From: Spartobacteria bacterium
GTDB lineage: Bacteria > Verrucomicrobiota > Verrucomicrobiia > Chthoniobacterales > Chthoniobacteraceae
Direction: 5' to 3'
DNA length: 64,000 nucleotides
Assembly: GCA_021324395.1 (NCBI GenBank)
Contig: JAJPJG010000007.1
Span: 1 to 64,000, forward strand
Position 1 is the stretch's first letter; every line of letters begins with the position of its first letter. A program made the translations under genes and the position numbers. Below the pieces are notes generated by a model. It saw nothing but the letters and a program-made list of their open reading frames with translations. It was not told the DNA's origin and did not search any database. Shown here one piece after another: positions 46,211-56,544 of this stretch.

Positions 46211-47713
46211 ATGGCGCTTGAAGCACCCACACGGCCCGCGCGGCCACAAACACGACGGACTGCAGCCCCTGCTCCATCACAAGCAGCGGCGCCGAAATCC
46301 GCGCCACAGCCGGATGTAACCGGCAGCGCGATTTGCCTGCTTGGCCTGCTCGTTACCGGTATTTTTTTGCACGGCAAGCTGCCGACAGACATCGCGCGTT
46401 TCGCTGCGATCGGCGCGGGCTTGAGCATCGCGGTGAGCCTTTATGCGGACGTGCGGCACGGACTTCAAAATCTTGTCCGGTCCGACGTGCTCGCGCTGGT
46501 GTCGCTCTACTATTTAACGCTCTGTGAATTCCTTTTTCCGCAGCCGGAATTCGTTACGCAAGTCGATGTGCCGTCCACGACGCGCGCCATCATCGCGTGT
46601 CTGATCGGTTTTGCCGGGCTGATTATCGGACGGCATCTCGTGCAGTTTAAAAAACAGCCATTTGCCACATTGTTTACGTCGCCGGTCTCGACCACGTTGA
46701 TGCTCACGACGTTTACGGTGTGTTTGCTTGTGGGTTTTTCCTACATGCTTTGGAGTGTGCAATTCGATCCGGTGCTGATGGTCCGCTGGTTCATGGAACC
46801 GCGCTTTTTTCAACCTTGGAGCAGGCAGGCGTTGGGTGATTTAAAAGGGCTGCTGCACGAGCTGGAGATGTTTTTGTTTCTCGTTCCGCCGGTCGCAGGC
46901 GTGATTCTCGCGCGGCGCAAACGTTACGGATTTTTCAGCCTTGCCTACGTCGTCGTCGGCACCGCGTTCGTATTGTTTTACGGTTTTTGCAGCGGGACGC
47001 GTTATTGCTTTGCGGCTTATTTGATCACGCTGCTCTCCGGATTCGCATTCTCCGCGTCGCGGGAACAAAAAAAGGAAGTGATCGTCGCCGGCGTCATCAC
47101 TACTTCGCTGATGCTGATTGCAACCGTGCTGATGCTCGAGTTTCGCGACATCGGTTTGCGCGCATATATGATGCACGACTACGAAGACTTTAGACGTCCG
47201 GAAAAGAGCGAATATTCGTTCCACGTCGATTACAACCTCTACGCGATCTGCCGCATCGTGGAAACCTTCCCGCACCGTCACGATTATCTCGGCAGCGAAG
47301 TGCCGCTGCTCGCGCTCCTGCGGCCCGTGCCGCGCGTGGTTTGGCCTGAAAAACCAATCGGCATGAGCCTGCCAATTGAAGACATCATCGGCGCGGATGG
47401 CTGGACGGTTGCCGCGACTTTTGTGGGCGAAGCTTACATGAGCGGCGGACTCATCGCCGTATTTCTCACCGGCTGCACGTTCGGCGCGCTGACGCGTTTG
47501 TGGAATTCACTTGCCTCGCCGCGCAATTCGGAATTCGGCGTGCTGATTTATGCGTCGGGCTTTTTCGCCGCCGCAATTGCAATGCGCAGCATGCTCGTGC
47601 TGACGACCGCGTTGCTGCCGTCGCTCGCAGGCACCGTCGCCGGATTTTTCTTCATCCGCCGCTCGACGATCCGGCAAATGCGCACACCGGTTCCCGCACG
47701 GCGCGACGCGTGA
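46211..47713 (+). CDS. Wzy-like oligosaccharide repeat-unit polymerase
   Basis: A 500-aa polytopic membrane protein. A Pro/Ala/Arg-rich cytoplasmic tail (1-38) is followed by about ten hydrophobic segments, among them ICLLGLLVTGIFL, AIIACLIGFAGLIIG and LMLTTFTVCLLVGFSYML. A large loop contains PLLALLRPVPRVVWPEKP, a segment I associate with O-antigen/exopolysaccharide polymerases. It would join lipid-linked repeat units on the periplasmic side. No flippase (Wzx) or export (Wza/Wzc) gene is visible in this window. Confidence 0.75.
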   Translation: MALEAPTRPARPQTRRTAAPAPSQAAAPKSAPQPDVTGSAICLLGLLVTGIFLHGKLPTDIARFAAIGAGLSIAVSLYADVRHGLQNLVRSDVLALVSLYYLTLCEFLFPQPEFVTQVDVPSTTRAIIACLIGFAGLIIGRHLVQFKKQPFATLFTSPVSTTLMLTTFTVCLLVGFSYMLWSVQFDPVLMVRWFMEPRFFQPWSRQALGDLKGLLHELEMFLFLVPPVAGVILARRKRYGFFSLAYVVVGTAFVLFYGFCSGTRYCFAAYLITLLSGFAFSASREQKKEVIVAGVITTSLMLIATVLMLEFRDIGLRAYMMHDYEDFRRPEKSEYSFHVDYNLYAICRIVETFPHRHDYLGSEVPLLALLRPVPRVVWPEKPIGMSLPIEDIIGADGWTVAATFVGEAYMSGGLIAVFLTGCTFGALTRLWNSLASPRNSEFGVLIYASGFFAAAIAMRSMLVLTTALLPSLAGTVAGFFFIRRSTIRQMRTPVPARRDA

Positions 47714-47768
47714 TTGCGCAAAGCTGTCTTTTCATCCGCACGCTTTTCCTGTTCCGTATGCGCGAAAG

Positions 47769-48851
47769 ATGCCTCGCCCGGTTGCTTTCGTCTCCGTAGT
47801 TCCGTCGCCTTATCAACGCGACATCTTCGGAGCGCTCGCGCAACTGCCCGAGCTCGACCTGCGCGTTTTTTATCTCGAGGCAGCTGCGCCCGACTCACCG
47901 TGGCCGGAAAAACCGCTGCGCGATTTTGAAAAAATCCTTCCTGGAAAATGGATTTCGCTCGGTCACATGCGCTGGCATTTGAATTGGCCGCTGCCCGATT
48001 TATCGCGCTTCGATTTTGTGGTGTTAAACACATTAATGTCCTTCACCGCCCAGCCGCTTATGCGCGGAGCGTTGCGCGAAAAGCACTGGATTTTTTGGGG
48101 CGAACGCCAGCGACGCTACGCCGGCGGCTGGAAAAAAATCGTGCACGATTTTGCATCCTCACCGCTGCACAAAGCAGCCGCGATCGCCGCAGTCGGAAGC
48201 GCCGCGATGGATGATTATCGTGAGCGTTTTCCGAATACGCCGTGTGTTAACATTCCGTATCATTGCGAGCTGCAGCCGTTTTTTGACGCGCCCCCCTGTG
48301 CGCACGATGACCAATTCATTTTTCTTTTTTGCGGCCAGATGATCGCGCGCAAAGGCCTCGATCTTTTACTCGCGGCATTCGCGCAAATTTCGCCGCGTAT
48401 TCCGAATGCGCGTCTTCTTCTCGTCGGTCGTGAAGCCGAATTACCAGGAATGCTGCAAACTCTGCCTGCGGCGGTTGTTAACCGCATCGAATACGCAGGT
48501 TTTCAAGCACCGGAAAAGTTGCCGGCGTTTTTTGCGCGCGCAAACGCGTTCGTTTTACCGAGCCGCTACGACGGATGGGGCGTCGTGGTGAATCAGGCGC
48601 TCGCCGCAGGGTTGCCGGTTATTTGCTCCGATACAGTCGGCGCGGGCATTGATCTCGTGCATCGTGACCTGAACGGAATTCGTTTTCCGAACGGCAATAT
48701 CGCTGCGCTCGCAAACGCGATGGAGCGACTGGCGACAAATCGCGAACTCGCGGAAAAATGGGGCGCGGCTTCGCGCGAAATCATCCGCGATTACACTCCG
48801 CAACGTGGCGCGGAACGCTGGCTCGATCTTTTTGATTCGTTAAACCCATGA
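47769..48851 (+). CDS. GT-B glycosyltransferase (family 4)
   Basis: 360 aa. The C-terminal Rossmann half has FLFCGQMIARKGLDLLLAAF and VLPSRYDGWGVVVNQALAAGLP, the nucleotide-sugar site of GT4 enzymes, here in the DGWGVV variant rather than EGFGL. The N-terminal VSVVPSPYQRDIFGAL is a typical first strand-loop of acceptor-side domains in capsule transferases. It follows the polymerase after 55 bp and overlaps the next transferase by ATGA. Confidence 0.85.
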   Translation: MPRPVAFVSVVPSPYQRDIFGALAQLPELDLRVFYLEAAAPDSPWPEKPLRDFEKILPGKWISLGHMRWHLNWPLPDLSRFDFVVLNTLMSFTAQPLMRGALREKHWIFWGERQRRYAGGWKKIVHDFASSPLHKAAAIAAVGSAAMDDYRERFPNTPCVNIPYHCELQPFFDAPPCAHDDQFIFLFCGQMIARKGLDLLLAAFAQISPRIPNARLLLVGREAELPGMLQTLPAAVVNRIEYAGFQAPEKLPAFFARANAFVLPSRYDGWGVVVNQALAAGLPVICSDTVGAGIDLVHRDLNGIRFPNGNIAALANAMERLATNRELAEKWGAASREIIRDYTPQRGAERWLDLFDSLNP

Positions 48852-49987
48852 AGATTCTCTTCGCTTCCAGTTCCTCCGGCTCACGCGGCGGTGGCGAACT
48901 TTTTCTCGTTTATTTGGGCAAGGCATTGCAGCAGTGCGGACACGAACTAACTCTCTGGGTTTCGTCGCATCCGCGCATGGACGAAGTGTCCGAAAAATTC
49001 GCGCACATCGGCAAAGTCGTGCGCGCAAATTACACAAACACGTATGACCGTGCAGGACGCTCGCTCGCGGCAGCCTTCGATTTGGCGACGGCGCGTCGTG
49101 CAGCCCGCGAATGGCGCGAATTGCAGCCCGATTGCATTCATTTAAACAAACAAAATCTCGAGGATGGGCTCGATCTGCTGCGCGCGCTTTCGCTCGTGAA
49201 GACGCCGTCGATCTGCACGATTCATCTCACGCAAAACGCGCAATATCTCGGTGCAAAATCCGCGCGGCTGCGCGACTGGGTTGCGCGTCACGCACTGGGT
49301 CGCTCGCATGTTCCGCTTGTCGCGGTGCTCGATCAGCGGGCGCGTGATTTGGAAAATTTTCTCAGCGCAAAAGAACGCATTCATGTCGTTCCGAACGGTG
49401 TGCCGAAGTTCGAAGTGAACGAAATCGCGCGTCTTGAAAAACGACGCGAACTCGGCATTGCCGATGACGAAGTTTTATTCATCGGTCTCGGGCGAATGGT
49501 TTCGCAAAAGCGTCCGCTGCTTTTTCTCGAGACGGCACAACGCATCCTCGCCACGAACCCAAAAGCACGCTTCACCTGGATCGGCGACGGCCCGCTCGCG
49601 CCGGAATGGGATGCATTTGTCGACGCGCAAAATCTACGTGCATTCGTGCAGCGATTGCCATGGCAATCAAGCGTCCAGCCGCTGCTCGCGGGAGCCGATG
49701 TTTTTTTGCACGTCGCGGATTTTGAAGGCCTGCCGATTGCATTGCTCGAAGCGATGATGGCCGGTCTGCCGTGTGCGATTTCCGAAAATCTTTTGCGCGA
49801 AATGCCGTTCTTAAATCGTGAGAATTCGATTTCGGTAAATGGTTCGCTGGAAATTTTTCGCGATCGAAACGCATTAAAAAACATTGGCGCGGCAGCGCGT
49901 TCTTTGGCGCAGCGGGAATTTTCCTGCGAAGCGATGGCGGCGCGCTACGAATCGCTGTATCAAAGCGCGCTCGAAAAATTCAAATAG
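48848..49987 (+). CDS. GT-B glycosyltransferase (family 4)
   Basis: 379 aa. The N-terminal MKILFASSSSGSRGGGELFL contains the GGxE acceptor-site glycine loop. The C-terminal IGLGRMVSQKRPLLFLE and VADFEGLPIALLEAMMAGLP supply the nucleotide-sugar site with the EGLP variant. It overlaps both neighbours (ATGA upstream, TAGTG downstream), so the last three transferases are one translational unit. Confidence 0.87.
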   Translation: MKILFASSSSGSRGGGELFLVYLGKALQQCGHELTLWVSSHPRMDEVSEKFAHIGKVVRANYTNTYDRAGRSLAAAFDLATARRAAREWRELQPDCIHLNKQNLEDGLDLLRALSLVKTPSICTIHLTQNAQYLGAKSARLRDWVARHALGRSHVPLVAVLDQRARDLENFLSAKERIHVVPNGVPKFEVNEIARLEKRRELGIADDEVLFIGLGRMVSQKRPLLFLETAQRILATNPKARFTWIGDGPLAPEWDAFVDAQNLRAFVQRLPWQSSVQPLLAGADVFLHVADFEGLPIALLEAMMAGLPCAISENLLREMPFLNRENSISVNGSLEIFRDRNALKNIGAAARSLAQREFSCEAMAARYESLYQSALEKFK

Positions 49988-51114
49988 TGAAAAACAATCC
50001 GCGCATCACGTTTGTCATGCCGTCGCTGAGCCGGCTCGGCGGCGGCATCGTGTCGAGCGCAGCGCGGCTCGCGCAAAGTCTCGACGCGGATGTCGAGGTG
50101 TTTGGTTTGCGCGATCAATTTGCCGATGAAGATCTCGTGCAGTGGTCACCGCTGAAGGCGCGCGCATTTTCGGTGCGCGGACCGCAGGCGTTTGGCTACG
50201 CGCCGGAACTCGGCAACACGTTAAAAAATGCGCGCGCTGAAATTGTTCACGCGCACGGGCTCTGGCTTTACACGTCGATCGCCGCGCAAAAATCGCAAAA
50301 GCCGAATGTAATTTCGCCGCATGGAATGCTCGATGCGTGGGCGCTGGAAAACTCGCGCTGGAAAAAACGCATCGCTGCCGCGCTTTTTGAAAATGCGCAT
50401 TTGCGGGAAGCAGCTTGTCTGCACGCGCTGTGCGATGCAGAGGCGAAATCGATTCGCGCTTACGGTTTGAAAAGTCCCGTCTGCGTGATTCCGAACGGCG
50501 TCGATTTGCCCGCAACCGCTGTCGCAGAAAAAAAACGCGACGCAAAAAAAACGCTGCTCTATCTCGGCCGGATTCATCCGAAAAAAGGGCTCGCGAATCT
50601 TTTGCATGCATGGAAAGAAGCGGCTTCGGACGAGTGGCGGCTGGTGATTGCAGGATGGGATCAGCACGGACACGAAACCGAATTGCAGCGGCTCGCGCAG
50701 CAGCTTGGCTGTGCGGATCGGGTCGATTTTACCGGGTCGCTGTTTGGCGCAAAAAAGGCGGCCGCTTACGAAAACTGCGACGCGTTCATCTTGCCGTCGC
50801 TGAGCGAAGGTCTGCCGATGGTCGTGCTCGAGGCATGGGCGCACACGAAGCCGGCGCTGATTACGCCGCAGTGCAATTTGCCGGAAGGTTTTTCCGCGAG
50901 CGCGGCGATGCGGATCGAGCCGACGCCGGACTCGATTGCGCAAGGTCTGTGCGTGCTATTTTCAAAACCGGACGACGAGCTGCGCGCAATGGGACAGTGC
51001 GGGCGCGATCTCGTGGAGCGGAAATTTGCGTGGCCGAAAATCGCCGCGGAGATGCTCGCGATTTATCGCTGGATTCTCGGCGATGCTGCGAAACCGGCGT
51101 CTGTTTTGGAGTAA
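49987..51114 (+). CDS. GT-B glycosyltransferase (family 4)
   Basis: 375 aa starting at a GTG whose G is the last base of the previous stop codon. Acceptor-side motifs are [13 protein letters not shown] and [11 protein letters not shown], followed by SPHGMLD, a loop shared by many capsule and exopolysaccharide GT4 enzymes. The donor domain has [16 protein letters not shown] and [16 protein letters not shown]. Last gene of the polysaccharide cluster; superoxide dismutase follows after 86 bp that contain a GCCTTT-tt-AAAGGC inverted repeat (51147-51160). Confidence 0.88.
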   Translation: MKNNPRITFVMPSLSRLGGGIVSSAARLAQSLDADVEVFGLRDQFADEDLVQWSPLKARAFSVRGPQAFGYAPELGNTLKNARAEIVHAHGLWLYTSIAAQKSQKPNVISPHGMLDAWALENSRWKKRIAAALFENAHLREAACLHALCDAEAKSIRAYGLKSPVCVIPNGVDLPATAVAEKKRDAKKTLLYLGRIHPKKGLANLLHAWKEAASDEWRLVIAGWDQHGHETELQRLAQQLGCADRVDFTGSLFGAKKAAAYENCDAFILPSLSEGLPMVVLEAWAHTKPALITPQCNLPEGFSASAAMRIEPTPDSIAQGLCVLFSKPDDELRAMGQCGRDLVERKFAWPKIAAEMLAIYRWILGDAAKPASVLE

Positions 51115-51200
51115 ATCCACGCGCGGCTGCTGCGTTTGCGGGACTTGCCTTTTTAAAGGCGCACGCTCAACATTTCCTGCTCAAACGAAAGACAAACACT

Positions 51201-51803
51201 ATGGCACACGAACTATCTCCGCTTCCGTATTCGAAAGACGCGCTCGAGCCGCACATCGACGCGCGCACGATGGAAATTCACCACGACAAGCACCACGCGG
51301 CTTACGTCAACAATTTGAACAACGCGATCAAAGGCAACCCCGAGCTCGAATCGAAATCCGTCGAAGATTTGGTGAAAAATTTGAACGCGGTGCCCGAGGC
51401 GATTCGCACGGCCGTTCGCAACAACGCCGGCGGACACATTAACCATACGATGTTCTGGACGATCATGACGCCCGGCGGCAGCAAGACGCCGACAGGCAAA
51501 CTCGCCGACGACATCAATGCGACCTTCGGCAGCTTCGATGAATTCAAGGCGAAATTCGAAGACGCAGGCGTGAAGCGCTTCGGCAGCGGCTGGGCGTGGC
51601 TCGTGCGCGACGGCGGCGGCAAGCTGCAAATCATCTCGACGGCCAACCAGGATAGTCCGCTCATGGATGGCCACACGCCGATCCTCGGCAACGACGTATG
51701 GGAGCACGCGTATTATCTCAATTACCAAAACCGCCGGCCCGATTATCTCAAGGCATGGTGGAACGTCGTCAATTGGGACGAAGTCGCCAAGCGTGACGCA
51801 TAG
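51201..51803 (+). CDS. sodB: Fe/Mn superoxide dismutase
   Basis: 200 aa from the ATG at 51201; a much longer in-frame ORF from 50415 reads through the glycosyltransferase in another frame and is not the gene. Metal ligands are His27 (EIHHDKHH), a second His in [10 protein letters not shown], and Asp and His in [10 protein letters not shown]. The fold signatures GSGWAWLV and [13 protein letters not shown] are complete. It converts superoxide to peroxide and O2. Iron versus manganese cannot be fixed from sequence alone; the symbol is the best guess. It is convergent with the di-heme oxidoreductase, sharing a terminator hairpin. Confidence 0.93.
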   Translation: MAHELSPLPYSKDALEPHIDARTMEIHHDKHHAAYVNNLNNAIKGNPELESKSVEDLVKNLNAVPEAIRTAVRNNAGGHINHTMFWTIMTPGGSKTPTGKLADDINATFGSFDEFKAKFEDAGVKRFGSGWAWLVRDGGGKLQIISTANQDSPLMDGHTPILGNDVWEHAYYLNYQNRRPDYLKAWWNVVNWDEVAKRDA

Positions 51804-51804
51804 C

Positions 51805-51825
51805 GTAAACACATGCGCTGTTTAC
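51805..51825. terminator. Shared hairpin between convergent sodB and di-heme gene
   Basis: GTAAACA (51805-51811) and TGTTTAC (51819-51825) form a perfect 7-bp inverted repeat with a 7-nt loop, right after the sodB stop and overlapping the TAA of the opposite gene. It can fold in both transcripts. T-runs are short, so termination strength is uncertain. Confidence 0.5.
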
Positions 51826-53063
51826 AGCGTGTCTAAATAATCGAGCAGTTGCTGTTTTTGCTGCGGCGTCAGTTGAATGTAGCGATCCCGCGATTCAGCC
51901 GCCTCGCCATCGTGCATGCGAATGGCATCATCCACCGTGGTCGCGCGCCCATCGTGCAAGTAGGGCGCGCTATCGCGCAAACCCCACAGCGGCGCAGTGC
52001 GCATTTCGTCAGGACCGGCGGCGCCTTGCACGATGCCATCGCCGAGTGTGCCCATGTCGTGCAGCAGCAGATCGGAAAAAAGCGGCACTTGCTTTGAACT
52101 CAACGCCGCAATCGGATTCGCGCCGGTGAACATCGCCGGTTTGTGGCAAACGGCGCAGTCGAGTTGGTGGAAAAGATTGCGGCCATTGTTCGCACTCGGG
52201 CTCAGCTTTGCCGATAAAACTGACGACGGCGGCGGTGCCAGAAATCGCATGAAATCAGCGACGACATCGATGTCGCTTTTCCCGGTATCCGGATCGACCT
52301 GATCCTCCGGATCGGCGACTTGATCGAACTGCGCGAGCTTCGCCGTGTCGCCATTCGGCGCGTTTTCATTCGGGAAAAAACGGTTCGTGATTCCCATCTC
52401 ATTCAAATAGGCGTCGCCCGCAAACGCGAGCAGCGTCGCCTGCTGCGCTTTCCAGCCAAACTTGCCGACGCGCATCTGGCCGCTGACGACATCCTGCACG
52501 ATTGCAGCGCGGCCTTTGATTCCGTGGATCGCCGTGCGTTGCGCATTGCGCAAAATCTCCCGGTCGGGAATCGCCTCGATCAGCCCGAGCCCGAACAGCG
52601 GTGTCGTCTGCCGATGCGCGATGACATTTGCCTCTTTCGGAATCTGCTCCTGTGCGCCCATGTCGATCGCGTTTTGTTGAAAAAGCGAACCGCCGAGCGC
52701 AGCGAGCGAGTCGTATTGGCCGTTCACGAGCCGTCCGAATCGCGAGACGGTGATCGCGCTGCTGCCGCCGATTCCCGGATTCGAATGGCACGCAACGCAT
52801 GACGCGTTGTTAAACGTCGGACCGAGTCCGCTCTCGATCGTTTCGGCATTTTGAAATTCCTCGAGCCCCGCGCCGAACGCGGCGTTTTGCTCGGCGGTCA
52901 GGTCGGGAAGCGGATCGCCGAAATTAGCGACCGGCGAAACCGGCACGGCTCGTGCGCGAGCGCGATGGCGCTGTGCCTGTATTTTGATCGGCGCATCCTG
53001 CGCAAAAGTGGTTGCCGAAAATCCAAGAACTGCGATGAGGAGCAACGGGGATTTTGCTTTCAT
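51822..53063 (-). CDS. Di-heme oxidoreductase (DHOR family)
   Basis: 413 aa from the ATG at 53063 with a signal peptide (KSPLLLIAVLGFSATTFAQ). Two heme c sites are seen, CVACH in NNASCVACHSNP and CAVCH in LDCAVCHKPAMF. The family signature LWGLRDSAPYLHDGRATTVDDAI follows at the C-terminus. DHOR proteins resemble di-heme peroxidases (MauG/CcpA), and members include thiol oxidases; the natural substrate is often unknown. It should act in the periplasm. A peroxidase role would pair well with the neighbouring superoxide dismutase, but this is inference. Confidence 0.85.
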   Translation of the reverse strand: MKAKSPLLLIAVLGFSATTFAQDAPIKIQAQRHRARARAVPVSPVANFGDPLPDLTAEQNAAFGAGLEEFQNAETIESGLGPTFNNASCVACHSNPGIGGSSAITVSRFGRLVNGQYDSLAALGGSLFQQNAIDMGAQEQIPKEANVIAHRQTTPLFGLGLIEAIPDREILRNAQRTAIHGIKGRAAIVQDVVSGQMRVGKFGWKAQQATLLAFAGDAYLNEMGITNRFFPNENAPNGDTAKLAQFDQVADPEDQVDPDTGKSDIDVVADFMRFLAPPPSSVLSAKLSPSANNGRNLFHQLDCAVCHKPAMFTGANPIAALSSKQVPLFSDLLLHDMGTLGDGIVQGAAGPDEMRTAPLWGLRDSAPYLHDGRATTVDDAIRMHDGEAAESRDRYIQLTPQQKQQLLDYLDTL

Positions 53064-53217
53064 ACGCAAATGCTCGCGGCACGGTGTAAAGGAAAGATGA
53101 AGCTGCGCGTGCCGTTTTGTAAAAATTGTGTAAAGCCGCCGCGCAGCTCTTGACGAAACGCGCTTGCCCGCGAAACGCGCTTTCGCCATTTTTCTCGGTT
53201 TTCACGTTTGTAAACGC

Positions 53218-54456
53218 ATGGCTTACCTCAACGACAATTATCTCAAACTCCGCGCCGGTTATTTGTTTCCCGAGATCGCGCGGCGCGTCGCGTCCTTTTG
53301 CGACACCAATCCCGACGCTGCGAAACGACTGATCCGCTGCGGCATTGGCGATGTGACCGAGCCGCTGCCCGAGGCGGCGATCGCGGCGATGCACAAGGCC
53401 GTCGACGAACTCGCGCATCGCGAGACGTTCCGCGGCTACGGGCCGGAACAGGGCTACGATTTTTTACGAAAAGCGATCGCGCAAAATGATTACCGCGACC
53501 GTGGAATCGAAGTCGCCGACGACGAAATTTTCGTCTCCGACGGATCGAAATGCGATTGCGGAAACATCCTCGATATTTTCGGTCACGAAAACGAAATCGC
53601 GGTGATGGATCCGGTTTATCCGGTTTACGTCGATACGAACGTCATGGCCGGCCACACCGGCCCGGCGAATGAACTCGGCGCATTCGAGGGACTCGTTTAT
53701 TTGCCATGCACACCGGCAAACGGCTTCGTGCCGGAAATCCCCAGTCAGCGAGTAGACATTATTTACCTCTGCTATCCGAATAATCCGACCGGCGCGACCG
53801 CCACGCGCGAGCAGCTCACGAAATGGGTCGAATATGCGCGCCAAAACGAGGCGATCATTCTCTACGACGCGGCTTACGAGGCTTACATCAGCGATCCCGC
53901 GCTGCCGCATTCGATCTTTGAAATTCCCGGAGCACGAGACTGCGCGATCGAGTTTCGCAGTTTCTCAAAAAACGGCGGTTTTACAGGTGTTCGCTGTGCA
54001 TTCACTGTCGTGCCGAAGACGCTCACCGCGCGCGCCCTCAACGGCGAATCGCGTCCGCTGCATCCGCTCTGGTCACGCCGCATGAGCACAAAATTCAATG
54101 GCGTCAGCTATCCAGTCCAACGCGCCGCCGAGGCGCTCTACACACAGGAAGGCAGCACGCAGGTGCGCGCGCTGATCGAGTATTACATGGGCAACGCACG
54201 GATTTTGCGCGAAGCGTGCATGGAGATCGGCCTCGAAGTTTACGGCGGCGTCAATGCGCCTTACATCTGGGTCGCCACGCCGCCGGGAATCGGCAGTTGG
54301 GACATGTTCGACATGATGCTTGAGGAGGCAAACATCGTTATCACCCCTGGCAGCGGCTTCGGCGGCGCCGGCGAAGGTTATTTCCGCATCTCCGCGTTCA
54401 ATTCGCGCGCGAATGCCGAGGAAGCCGCGCGGCGCATTCGCGCAATGGATTTGTAA
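53218..54456 (+). CDS. dapL: LL-diaminopimelate aminotransferase
   Basis: 412 aa from the ATG at 53218 ([20 protein letters not shown]). A fold-type I PLP enzyme: Lys in [15 protein letters not shown] forms the internal aldimine, and [18 protein letters not shown] and the C-terminal FRISAFNSR bind PLP and substrate. [12 protein letters not shown] and [15 protein letters not shown] are characteristic of DapL. It makes LL-diaminopimelate directly from tetrahydrodipicolinate for lysine and peptidoglycan, the short route used in chlamydiae, plants and many verrucomicrobia, so it supports the taxonomic reading. Confidence 0.95.
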   Translation: MAYLNDNYLKLRAGYLFPEIARRVASFCDTNPDAAKRLIRCGIGDVTEPLPEAAIAAMHKAVDELAHRETFRGYGPEQGYDFLRKAIAQNDYRDRGIEVADDEIFVSDGSKCDCGNILDIFGHENEIAVMDPVYPVYVDTNVMAGHTGPANELGAFEGLVYLPCTPANGFVPEIPSQRVDIIYLCYPNNPTGATATREQLTKWVEYARQNEAIILYDAAYEAYISDPALPHSIFEIPGARDCAIEFRSFSKNGGFTGVRCAFTVVPKTLTARALNGESRPLHPLWSRRMSTKFNGVSYPVQRAAEALYTQEGSTQVRALIEYYMGNARILREACMEIGLEVYGGVNAPYIWVATPPGIGSWDMFDMMLEEANIVITPGSGFGGAGEGYFRISAFNSRANAEEAARRIRAMDL

Positions 54457-54472
54457 AATGCCAAGTTCGCGG

Positions 54473-54501
54473 TTGACAGCAATCCGTCCTACGGGTAGCA
54501 A
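54473..54501 (+). promoter_or_regulatory. Sigma-70-like promoter of rplI-dnaB
   Basis: A perfect -35 box TTGACA (54473-54478) is followed after 17 bp by TAGCAA (54496-54501), a weak -10. It lies in the 78-bp gap before rplI, at the right distance for a short leader. Confidence 0.45.
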
Positions 54502-54534
54502 TTTCAGCCCGCAATTTTTCCAAGGAACCGCATC

Positions 54535-55083
54535 ATGCCCACGACAGAAGTTATTTTGATCGAAAACATCCCCGGCCTCGGCGCTGAAGCCGACGTTGTG
54601 AAAGTCAAAGCCGGCTACGCACGCAATTTTCTTTTGCCGCATGGCAAAGCCTACGAAGTCACGCCCGGTGCGTTGAAAAAGCTCGACCAGCTCAAAGCCA
54701 AGCGCGCCGAGCGCGAAGCTCGCGAACTCAACGAAGCGGAGGATCTGGCGCGGAAATTGAACAAGCTGAAACTGACCTTCACGCTCGAGACGGGCGGAGC
54801 CGGCAAGGCATTCGGCTCGATCACCGCGAAAGACATCGCCGATAAAATCAAAGCCGAGCTCGGCGGAATCGAGATCGACCGCCACAAAATCGTCCTCGAT
54901 CGCGCGATCAAGGACACCGGCGCGCATGAAGTCGCGATCAAGCTCCACCACGACGTCACGGCCAAACTCAGCGTGAACGTCAAATCCGCAACGCAGCCTG
55001 AAGAAGCTGCCGCCGCGGAGCCGACCGAAGAGCCGAAGGAAAAAGGCTACAAGGCGAGACCGAAAGCGCGTCACACAAAGTAA
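54535..55083 (+). CDS. rplI: 50S ribosomal protein L9
   Basis: 182 aa. The N-terminal L9 domain is clear (IENIPGLGAEADVVKVKAGYARNFLLPHG), followed by the long connecting helix and the C-terminal domain with GKAFGSITAKDIADKI. The Glu/Ala/Pro/Lys-rich tail beyond residue 155 makes it longer than the usual 150 residues. It binds 23S rRNA at the base of the L1 stalk. rplI followed at once by dnaB is a widely conserved order. Confidence 0.97.
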   Translation: MPTTEVILIENIPGLGAEADVVKVKAGYARNFLLPHGKAYEVTPGALKKLDQLKAKRAEREARELNEAEDLARKLNKLKLTFTLETGGAGKAFGSITAKDIADKIKAELGGIEIDRHKIVLDRAIKDTGAHEVAIKLHHDVTAKLSVNVKSATQPEEAAAAEPTEEPKEKGYKARPKARHTK

Positions 55084-55086
55084 CGC

Positions 55087-56544
55087 ATGGCCGAAGGCTC
55101 CGCCACCGCGAAGCCGGCGAACAAAGCTGGGAAACAAGGCGCAGGCGACCTGCAGCAAAAGGTAAGTTATTTACCGGATGTTAACAGGTTACTCCCACAA
55201 TCGCCCGATGCCGAGCAGGGCGTTCTAGGTTCGTTCCTGCTTTCGCCGCGTGATATCGGCGGCCTCTGTGCCGAGCGGGGAATCAAGACCGCGCATTTTC
55301 ACATTCCCGCGCACGCAACGATTTATGACGTGCTGATGGAGCTGTGGAATGCCGCGAAGCCGATCGATTTCATCACGCTTACGCAAGTTCTACGCGACCG
55401 CAGTCTACTCGATCAGGTCGGCGGCGCGGCATTCGTGACCAATCTTTTCACCTTCCTGCCGACGGCGGCGAACGCGGCGTATTACATCGAGATCCTCGAG
55501 GAAAAGTTCACGCTGCGCGAAATCATCCGCACGTGCACCGAATATGCGGCGCGCAGCTACGACGAGCAGGACGAAGTCCACGGGTTGCTCGATGAGGTGG
55601 AGCAAAAGATTTTCGAGATCGCGAAGGATCGATTCAAAAACAAGATCCAGAGCATGAAGGACCAGGTCATGGAGGCGATCGAGTCGATCGAAAAACTCTA
55701 CGAGCGCCGCGGCAACATCACCGGCTTGCCGACCGGTTTCGCCGAGCTCGACAAAATGACCGACGGCCTGCACGGCGCGGAAATGTTCATCATAGCCGCG
55801 CGCCCATCCATGGGCAAAACCGCGCTCGCCATGAACATCGCCGAGCACGTCGCACTCAACACCAAAAAACCGGTCGCGATTTTTTCGCTCGAAATGAGCA
55901 CGCAGCAACTCGTCCAGCGTCTGCTCTGCTCGCGAGCCCGCGTGAATTTGCAGCGCGTGCGCGATGGATTTTTGAGCGAGCGCGATTTTCCGAATCTCAC
56001 CGCCGCCGCATCGAAGCTCGCGGAAAGCCAGGTATTCATCGATGACACTGCGGGCCTTTCGATTCTCGAACTGCGTGCCAAAGCACGCCGCTTCAAATCG
56101 CAGCACAACATCGAGCTGATTGTCATCGATTACCTCCAGCTCCTCCGCTCCACCTCGCGACGCGCGCAGGACAACCGCCAGCTCGAAATCGCGGAAATTT
56201 CCGCAGGCATCAAAGCGCTCGCAAAGGAACTCAACATCCCGATCGTCGTCCTCGCGCAGCTTAACCGTAATCCCGAAAACCGCACCGGCGACAGCAAGGG
56301 CCGGCCACGCCTGAGCGACCTGCGCGAATCCGGCTCCATCGAGCAGGACGCCGATATCGTCGGGCTGCTCGTGCGCGAGGAATATTACGCCGATACTGAC
56401 GAGGACAAAAAAGAAGCCGAAGGCAAAGCCACGCTCATTATCGCGAAGCAGCGCAACGGCCCCGTCGGCGACGTGCCGCTGACATTCCTGAAAGAATTCA
56501 CACGCTTCGAAGACCGGGCAGTCGGCGTGGCGGATGAACCGTGA
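55087..56544 (+). CDS. dnaB: Replicative DNA helicase DnaB
   Basis: 485 aa. The N-terminal DnaB domain starts with LLPQSPDAEQGVLGSFLL. The RecA-like ATPase has Walker A ARPSMGKTA (about 238-246), Walker B ELIVIDYLQLL (about 341-351) and the FSLEMSTQQLVQRLL and LSDLRESGSIEQDAD motifs. It is the hexameric helicase of the replication fork. It starts 3 bp after rplI; its TGA overlaps the proposed GTG start of the lipase-like gene. No intein is present. Confidence 0.97.
   Translation: MAEGSATAKPANKAGKQGAGDLQQKVSYLPDVNRLLPQSPDAEQGVLGSFLLSPRDIGGLCAERGIKTAHFHIPAHATIYDVLMELWNAAKPIDFITLTQVLRDRSLLDQVGGAAFVTNLFTFLPTAANAAYYIEILEEKFTLREIIRTCTEYAARSYDEQDEVHGLLDEVEQKIFEIAKDRFKNKIQSMKDQVMEAIESIEKLYERRGNITGLPTGFAELDKMTDGLHGAEMFIIAARPSMGKTALAMNIAEHVALNTKKPVAIFSLEMSTQQLVQRLLCSRARVNLQRVRDGFLSERDFPNLTAAASKLAESQVFIDDTAGLSILELRAKARRFKSQHNIELIVIDYLQLLRSTSRRAQDNRQLEIAEISAGIKALAKELNIPIVVLAQLNRNPENRTGDSKGRPRLSDLRESGSIEQDADIVGLLVREEYYADTDEDKKEAEGKATLIIAKQRNGPVGDVPLTFLKEFTRFEDRAVGVADEP

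Noticed and set aside
50415-51803. 462-codon ORF running into superoxide dismutase
   Set aside because: The first 260 codons are an out-of-frame Arg/Ala-rich reading of the glycosyltransferase; the true SOD start is at 51201.
54073-55158. Minus-strand 361-codon ORF opposite dapL and rplI
   Set aside because: Antisense shadow crossing two well-conserved genes.
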